DNA from: Flavobacteriales bacterium
GTDB taxonomy: Bacteria; Bacteroidota; Bacteroidia; Flavobacteriales; CAJXXR01
NCBI GenBank assembly: GCA_025210805.1
Contig: JAOAQX010000027.1
Coordinates: 46,500-110,499 of the forward strand
Length of the DNA: 64,000 nt
Direction of reading: 5' to 3'
Numbering within the stretch: position 1 is the first letter of the stretch; each line of letters opens with the position of its first letter. Positions 59,121-64,000 of this stretch are shown piece after piece. The notes under the pieces were generated by a model. That model saw only the letters and a list, made by a program, of their open reading frames with translations. It did not search any database and was not told where the DNA came from. The position numbers were made by a program, and so were the translations under genes.

Positions 59121-60653
59121 TTACTTTAACACAAATTTTTGGTTAGCGATTAAACCATCTATTGTTTCTACCTGTAAAATATAGGTTCCTTTTGGGTAGT
59201 GATTGAGAGAAATACTTTTCACATTTCCATTTTTATTAAATACGGTTTCCCCTAAAACATTAATCACTTTTATGCTTCTGAATTCTTTAGGTGATTTTAT
59301 AAAAAGTTCAGAGTTGTTTTGCCATAATTCAAATGCTTTTTCATCAAACAAATTCGTGTTTAAATTTGGATCTAGATCTGATAAATCTTGGCAATTATCA
59401 TATTGATCATCATAGAAGTTTTTCACCTGTGCTACTCTATTTTTAAACAATGTTTTCTGTTGTGCAATATTATTTGTTGTATCATAAGCAAATACATAAG
59501 CAAGATCTAAACAAATAGATTCACTAGCTTTTAAAGAGGGCATATATATACTGGATAATATTCGCCTATCGTCAGGTGTAGTAAATGCTTGAGCTTCTGT
59601 TAAAATACTCTCTTCATAAGCGTATTTTACACTTTGGGTAAACTGCATTTGTGTAGAATCGTTCTTAAACAAAGCTTTTTGGTAATTATAATAATGACTG
59701 GAGTCTGTAGGGTTTCCAAAATTAGAAAAATTGTTGTTGTAATACATACTATTATTCAATGTATGATTCAGATAAGTCATTCCAAAGACTGGAGGATTGT
59801 CCCCATAGCCTGATAAACTTTCATCCAATGAATCACCATTATACACAAATACACTATTAGAAGCTGAATCGGTACCTATATAATCATCAAAGCCAAACCC
59901 TAAATCAAAGTCATTAAAACTGGTAATATAAAAATCCTTATAATTTGCCGTACTCATATTATGAATATCATAATGTACAAAAACGGTATTATCGAGAGTT
60001 ACATCAGAAGTATCGTATCCATACACCATCACATTCACTTGTGCGTGAATTATCTCAGCTCCACTTTCTGTATGTGGGATATTATCATTATACATTACAT
60101 AAAGCGCTTGGTCTCCTCGTATTTCTGGGAAGTCACCATTTGCAGGGTCATAAACTCCGTTTTGGTTTTTATCTTTAAAAGGTGCTTGAAAATTTAAACC
60201 AAGGCTAAAACCATTTCCATGTCCTGGCCATTTAGCGATTACATCAATCATATTATATCCTGGCTGGTTATAATTATTGGCATGATGCTCTATTTGAGCC
60301 TTCGTTATTTTATACACCCGATGATGCGTAGGCTGAACATAGTTAGCCGTGTTAGGTCCTGCCTGAAAATCGCTCTCTCCTACTTGACGATAAGTATTGG
60401 CTGCAAGATGTAAAGTATTTGCATCGTCTAAGCCACCTAGCCATAAAGAACTTGTAAAGTTGCTACTCTTCCCAGAGTTAATTGGCATTTCAGATTTAAC
60501 TGTTAAATAAGAACCTGATCCAAAAATTTCTCCCGTGGGGAAAACCGGAATTTTGAGGTTGTTAATATCTAGAAACTGATAGGAAGTATCCACTTGTGCC
60601 CTTCCTGAAAACATGAGCAAACAGGTACTCATCACTAATAATTGCTTTTTCAT
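59121..60653 (-). CDS. Secreted protein with T9SS type A sorting domain
   Basis: A 510-residue protein with signal peptide (MKKQLLVMSTCLLMFSGRA-Q). The body has the pattern of Bacteroidota surface proteins (TSSLWLGGLDDANTLHLAAN, PEIRGDQALYVMYNDNIPHT, MVYGYDTSDVTLDNTVFVHY) seen in proteins of unknown function. The C-terminus is a T9SS type A domain (FRSIKVINVLGETVFNKNGN, YPKGTYILQVETIDGLIANQ). Exported to the cell surface or released; role not known. Confidence 0.85.
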   Translation of the reverse strand: MKKQLLVMSTCLLMFSGRAQVDTSYQFLDINNLKIPVFPTGEIFGSGSYLTVKSEMPINSGKSSNFTSSLWLGGLDDANTLHLAANTYRQVGESDFQAGPNTANYVQPTHHRVYKITKAQIEHHANNYNQPGYNMIDVIAKWPGHGNGFSLGLNFQAPFKDKNQNGVYDPANGDFPEIRGDQALYVMYNDNIPHTESGAEIIHAQVNVMVYGYDTSDVTLDNTVFVHYDIHNMSTANYKDFYITSFNDFDLGFGFDDYIGTDSASNSVFVYNGDSLDESLSGYGDNPPVFGMTYLNHTLNNSMYYNNNFSNFGNPTDSSHYYNYQKALFKNDSTQMQFTQSVKYAYEESILTEAQAFTTPDDRRILSSIYMPSLKASESICLDLAYVFAYDTTNNIAQQKTLFKNRVAQVKNFYDDQYDNCQDLSDLDPNLNTNLFDEKAFELWQNNSELFIKSPKEFRSIKVINVLGETVFNKNGNVKSISLNHYPKGTYILQVETIDGLIANQKFVLK

Positions 60654-60772
60654 ATTATTCTTATTTGATACTTAAAAAATGTCTGAGACTATTAATCAAT
60701 AGATTAGCAATTTACATATTTTTCATTGACTTTGTTAATTTTTCTTAATAAAAATTAAATATAGTACTATGT

Positions 60773-60805
60773 TTTGCAAACTACTATCTTTTGTTTATAT
60801 ATTTG
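60773..60805 (+). promoter_or_regulatory. Promoter of the PadR-PspC operon
   Basis: TTTG (60773-60776) and TATATTTG (60798-60805) with a 21-base spacer; the ATG is at 60826. PadR proteins often repress their own operon, so the operator may lie here. Confidence 0.6.
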
Positions 60806-60825
60806 CATTAACAAGTACTTTACGT

Positions 60826-61161
60826 ATGAAGATAACAAATACAAAAGCCCAAATGAGAAAAGGAGTTTTGGAGTATTGCATCTTATCCATTTTAGGAAAT
60901 CAAGATGCTTATGCTTCCGAAATACTTTCATCGCTAAAAGACGCCAAGCTTTTGGTGGTTGAGGGAACCATTTACCCTTTACTTACAAGATTAAAAAATG
61001 GAGGATTGCTCAATTATCGGTGGGAAGAATCTACTTCTGGTCCGCCAAGAAAATATTATTCTTTAACAGAGAACGGACAACTTTTCTTGAAAGAGCTAGA
61101 AACGACATGGAACGAACTAAATAACGCCGTTTCTCAATTGACTACTTCAAAACCATCTTAA
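60826..61161 (+). CDS. PadR family transcriptional regulator
   Basis: A 111-residue winged-helix protein. The opening MKITNTKAQMRKGVLEYCIL is typical of PadR, then YASEILSSLKDAKLLVVEGT, IYPLLTRLKNGGLLNYRWEE and GPPRKYYSLTENG (the wing). The frame is open from 60769, but the ATG at 60826 gives the normal family length and lies after the promoter. It ends 2 bases before the PspC gene. Confidence 0.92.
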   Translation: MKITNTKAQMRKGVLEYCILSILGNQDAYASEILSSLKDAKLLVVEGTIYPLLTRLKNGGLLNYRWEESTSGPPRKYYSLTENGQLFLKELETTWNELNNAVSQLTTSKPS

Positions 61162-61163
61162 CC

Positions 61164-62765
61164 ATGAACAAAACAATCAATATAAATCTTGGAGGAATAT
61201 TCTTCCATATAGACGAAGAAGCTTATGACAGGCTTCAGCATTATTTGGTGTTATTAAAAAAATCCTTTATGGACACTCCAGGTAATGAAGAAATTATATC
61301 GGACATCGAAAACAGAATTGCTGAACTATTTACAGAAAAATTAACAAACACTAGGCAAGTTGTCAATAATTCTGATGTAGATTATGTCATATCTGTTATG
61401 GGGCAACCTGAAGAAATTTACGAAGAAGAAGATTTCACAGAGAAAGAAGCCCCTAGAAATAATACACATCATCAACAAAAACAAGAAGAAAGATCTTATA
61501 AAAAGAAACTTTTTAGAGATTCAGAGGAACAAATGATTGCTGGAGTTGCATCTGGACTCTCCTATTATTTGGGGATTGAAGTAACAATTACAAGGCTTCT
61601 TTTTATCTTTTTAAACTTTATTTCTTTTGGAACACCAATCATTGTTTATTTCATTCTTTGGATCATCGTACCAGAGGCAGTCACTTCAAGTGATAAACTG
61701 AGAATGCGGGGAAAGCCCGTTAATGTTTCCAATATAGAAAAGACAGTCCAAGATGGTATCAAAAAATTTAATAATGAAGCCAATAAACTTGGAGATAAAG
61801 TAAGAAATGCCGACTACGAGTCTTTTGGAAACAATGTTAAGAATTCGACATCTAAGGCTGTGAACAAAGGAGGTTCTCTACTTCTTGGAATCATCAAAGT
61901 TTTTCTTGCCATTATCGGTATGATATTTATTATATTGGCAAGTATCGCTATTGTTACCTCTCTGATTATTTTTATTTTCGGTGGAATTTTTAATATGATA
62001 GATTCATTTTTCTTTGCCGAGTTTGACTATAACAATACTTGGGGATTACCAAATTGGATTCTTTTACTTGGTATTTTTGTTCTAGTGATAATTCCTTTAA
62101 TTCTTATGTTATTTGCTGGTATAAAAATGACTTTTTGGAATTATAAAACAAAAATGTCTCCTTGGGTAATTGGCTTAACAACATTCTGGGTCATTATAGG
62201 GATTTCAAGTATATTTTTACTGATTCAAAAAGAACAGACTGCTCAAGTTGAAACCACAATAAAAGAAAAACACCTTATCGAACAAAAATTAGATGACCTA
62301 CTCTTTATTACGATCAAAAATGATAGTTTGATTGTAGATTACCAAAATAGTACTAATGATCTACTAGGGATGGAAAATGATATGATTGTTAAAAATATTC
62401 CACTTTCAATTTCCTCTTCCAATGATAGTATAGCTTTTTATGAAATTAAGTATTTAGCAAAGGCTAATAATCTTTCAAATGCAAAAAAATTCGCAAACAA
62501 CATCAAACTTGATTATTCAATTGTTGATAATACTTTATTTTTATCTCCTTATTATTACTTTCCCAAAAGTGATAAAAACAGGAAACAAAACATTGAATTT
62601 AAAATTTATCTACCGAACGACAAAAAAGTGCATTTCGACGAATCATTAAAAAATCTAAAATATATAGAATTAGATAATATCAAAAAACAAAAAATCGAAC
62701 AAAAATTAATTGGAAACACTTGGAAAATAAACAAAAACACTATTATGTGTACTTCATGCAAATAG
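61164..62765 (+). CDS. PspC-domain membrane protein
   Basis: A 533-residue protein. The N-terminal 95 residues (HIDEEAYDRLQHYLVLLKKS, GNEEIISDIENRIAELF) are a helical cytoplasmic domain. The PspC domain (about 113-173) is KKLFRDSEEQMIAGVASGLS, YYLGIEVTITRLLFIFLNFI. Further membrane helices lie at about 243-275, 294-320 and 332-352; the C-terminal 180 residues form a beta-rich domain probably outside the membrane. PadR-PspC pairs in Bacteroidota are thought to act in envelope stress. A terminator follows. Confidence 0.88.
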   Translation: MNKTININLGGIFFHIDEEAYDRLQHYLVLLKKSFMDTPGNEEIISDIENRIAELFTEKLTNTRQVVNNSDVDYVISVMGQPEEIYEEEDFTEKEAPRNNTHHQQKQEERSYKKKLFRDSEEQMIAGVASGLSYYLGIEVTITRLLFIFLNFISFGTPIIVYFILWIIVPEAVTSSDKLRMRGKPVNVSNIEKTVQDGIKKFNNEANKLGDKVRNADYESFGNNVKNSTSKAVNKGGSLLLGIIKVFLAIIGMIFIILASIAIVTSLIIFIFGGIFNMIDSFFFAEFDYNNTWGLPNWILLLGIFVLVIIPLILMLFAGIKMTFWNYKTKMSPWVIGLTTFWVIIGISSIFLLIQKEQTAQVETTIKEKHLIEQKLDDLLFITIKNDSLIVDYQNSTNDLLGMENDMIVKNIPLSISSSNDSIAFYEIKYLAKANNLSNAKKFANNIKLDYSIVDNTLFLSPYYYFPKSDKNRKQNIEFKIYLPNDKKVHFDESLKNLKYIELDNIKKQKIEQKLIGNTWKINKNTIMCTSCK

Positions 62766-62799
62766 TGTGTTGTTGAATTTTCTCACTTATTATTACAAC

Positions 62800-62839
62800 A
62801 ATCGCTTTATTTAATAATCGAATAAAGCGATTTATCTTT
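62800..62839 (+). terminator. Terminator of the PadR-PspC operon
   Basis: AATCGCTTTATT pairs with AATAAAGCGATT (12 bp, 9-base loop); a T-rich stretch follows. Confidence 0.85.
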
Positions 62840-62951
62840 TTTTATAATAATTACATTAGCAATAGAAATTAAACAGAGTTCCTAAAGGTTTAAGTTTTAA
62901 AATAGCTATGATGAAACACTTTCAAATCAGATAGTTTCAGAAGTTTTTATG

Positions 62952-62959
62952 TAAATTTG
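62952..62959 (+). promoter_or_regulatory. -7 element before the secreted repeat protein
   Basis: TAAATTTG fits the TAnnTTTG consensus, 32 bases before the ATG at 62992. The -33 element is unclear. Confidence 0.4.
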
Positions 62960-62991
62960 CAGCTTGAATTTTAGGAGAAAAGAAAATACAA

Positions 62992-64000
62992 ATGATGCAC
63001 AATCTTAGATTTTTCCAACTAGCAGCGATTATGCTTGCGCTATTTCTTGGCATACAAAATTCCTATTCGCAGGTAGGAATAGGTACAACTTCCCCACATG
63101 GATCTGCAAGACTAGATATCTTTGCAAACGACAAGGGACTTTTAATTCCAAGAGTTAATCTAAATAGTATTAATGATATAACTACTATTGCTAATCCAGA
63201 AACTAGTTTATTAATTTACAACACAGGAAGCGGAGGTTTATCTCCTTCTGGTTTTTACTTCTGGAATGGAAGTGCTTGGGAACAATTATCAACGTCTTCC
63301 TCATTTCCGTTTCAAACGCTATCTTACTCAGATGATTCCTTAAAATTGAGTCATTCGCCGTCCATTTATCTTGGATATGCCGACAATGATACTTTAGCAG
63401 ATAATGAATTACAATTTCTTTCTTTCGTCGGAAATGATTCTATTAAAATATCAAACGGAAACGCCATTTATATAGGTGGCTTATTAAATGATACGATAGT
63501 AGGAAACGAAATCACAAATGTTTCGGATGCAACACTTATTAGAAATGGTTCGGGTACCAATGCAGATCCATATACAGTGGATATTGCAACTGGTGGAGTA
63601 ACTTCTTCTGAAATTGCTGATAGCACCATTGGAGGTGATAAAATTTCAACTTTATCGATCCAAAACTTACATATTCAAGACAATGCAATTAATTCCGATA
63701 AGATTTCGAACAACGCCGTTGGTTCTGATGAGATTGACGTAGATGCCGTTGGTTCTGATGAAATTATTAACGAATCTATTAAGTCTGAAGATATTGAAAA
63801 TGGTGAAGTTTCAACAATAGATATCGCTGACAACGCAATCACCATTGCTAAAATGGCGGATAACTCAGTTGATTCTTTAGAATTGGTTGACAATGCCGTG
63901 GGAACTCCACAACTGAAAGATGTTTCAGTTAGTGCTGATAAAATTCAAGAAAATGCAGTTACTACTGATAAGATAATCAACAATGCGGTAACTACCGACA
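62992..64000 (+). CDS. Large secreted repeat protein (3' end outside window)
   Basis: An open frame from ATG 62992 continues 336 codons to the window edge. Signal peptide (MMHNLRFFQLAAIMLALFLG-IQNSYS-Q), then the opening VGIGTTSPHGSARLDIFAND, KGLLIPRVNLNSINDITTI typical of Bacteroidota tail-fibre-like surface proteins, a SGFYFWNGSAWEQL motif, and from residue 204 on an exact decapeptide repeat (for example GSDEIDVDAV, SADKIQENAV, TTDKIINNAV). It is probably a surface fibre or adhesin; the C-terminus (perhaps a T9SS domain) is not visible. Confidence 0.85.
   Translation, partial: MMHNLRFFQLAAIMLALFLGIQNSYSQVGIGTTSPHGSARLDIFANDKGLLIPRVNLNSINDITTIANPETSLLIYNTGSGGLSPSGFYFWNGSAWEQLSTSSSFPFQTLSYSDDSLKLSHSPSIYLGYADNDTLADNELQFLSFVGNDSIKISNGNAIYIGGLLNDTIVGNEITNVSDATLIRNGSGTNADPYTVDIATGGVTSSEIADSTIGGDKISTLSIQNLHIQDNAINSDKISNNAVGSDEIDVDAVGSDEIINESIKSEDIENGEVSTIDIADNAITIAKMADNSVDSLELVDNAVGTPQLKDVSVSADKIQENAVTTDKIINNAVTTD
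63601..63990 (+). repeat. 30-bp/decapeptide tandem repeat, 13 copies, continuing past the window
   Basis: Thirteen consecutive ten-residue units with consensus x-S-D-K-I-x-x-N-A-V, without a single length change. DNA copies are diverged, so the repeat is kept at protein level. It continues beyond the window. Confidence 0.92.

Noticed and set aside
59945..60197. Two overlapping plus-strand frames inside the T9SS gene
   Set aside because: Low-complexity aromatic/His-rich products opposite a well-supported secreted protein; no start context.

Overview
This is an AT-rich (roughly one third G+C) window from a member of the phylum Bacteroidota, most likely order Flavobacteriales. The evidence is six complete secreted proteins with type IX secretion (T9SS) type A C-terminal sorting domains, promoters of the TTG-N19-TAnnTTTG type, near absence of Shine-Dalgarno sequences, an atpD-atpC pair without the other ATP synthase genes, and the gene order alaS - M23 peptidase - MerR. 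Genus and species cannot be set from this window.

Bases 1 to about 15,500 are the early/lysogeny half of an integrated temperate phage (structural genes are absent and would lie to the left). A long leftward operon starts at a promoter near 8,570-8,600. It carries small regulators, a DUF7666-like repeat protein, a DUF1351-like coiled-coil protein, RecT with a partner PD-(D/E)XK nuclease, a DnaD/replisome-organiser-like replication protein and further unknown genes. A CI/LexA-type repressor is divergently transcribed; a perfect inverted repeat lies inside the early promoter. Behind the repressor is a rightward accessory cassette (9,375-11,911) with an HsdR-N-type nuclease, a lipoprotein and three small unknown proteins. 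A second leftward group (11,889-13,751), a possible small RNA (13.87-13.98 kb) and a tyrosine integrase follow. The integrase abuts two tandem tRNA-Leu(UAA) genes whose 3' ends face the element, the usual arrangement for insertion at a tRNA.

From 15.8 to 31.5 kb the chromosome is leftward: mutS, a DUF4293 membrane protein, dapD, a DUF1456 protein, an overlapping operon (nhaC-type antiporter, DUF1015, YggS-type PLP protein, outer-membrane barrel), two large T9SS-exported proteins, a lipoprotein and a TPR lipoprotein.

From 31.8 to 44.9 kb the genes are rightward: a TPR histidine kinase, a NarL-type response regulator and a secreted protein, then a haem-acquisition locus. The locus has a T9SS protein with two HmuY-like modules, HmuT/U/V ABC importer, HmuS haem-handling protein, a small unknown protein, a TonB-dependent receptor, a single-module HmuY-like lipoprotein and an atypical LuxR-type regulator. 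A palindrome lies at the first promoter and a 130-bp MITE-like element interrupts the locus.

From 45 to 64 kb: atpD-atpC, a T9SS protein, a GT39-like glycosyltransferase, an outer-membrane protein, alaS, an M23 peptidase, a MerR regulator, an RND/MMPL exporter, a polyprenyl synthase, an unknown gene, a WbqC-family gene, another T9SS protein, a PadR-PspC pair, and the start of a secreted protein with an exact ten-residue repeat that runs off the window.
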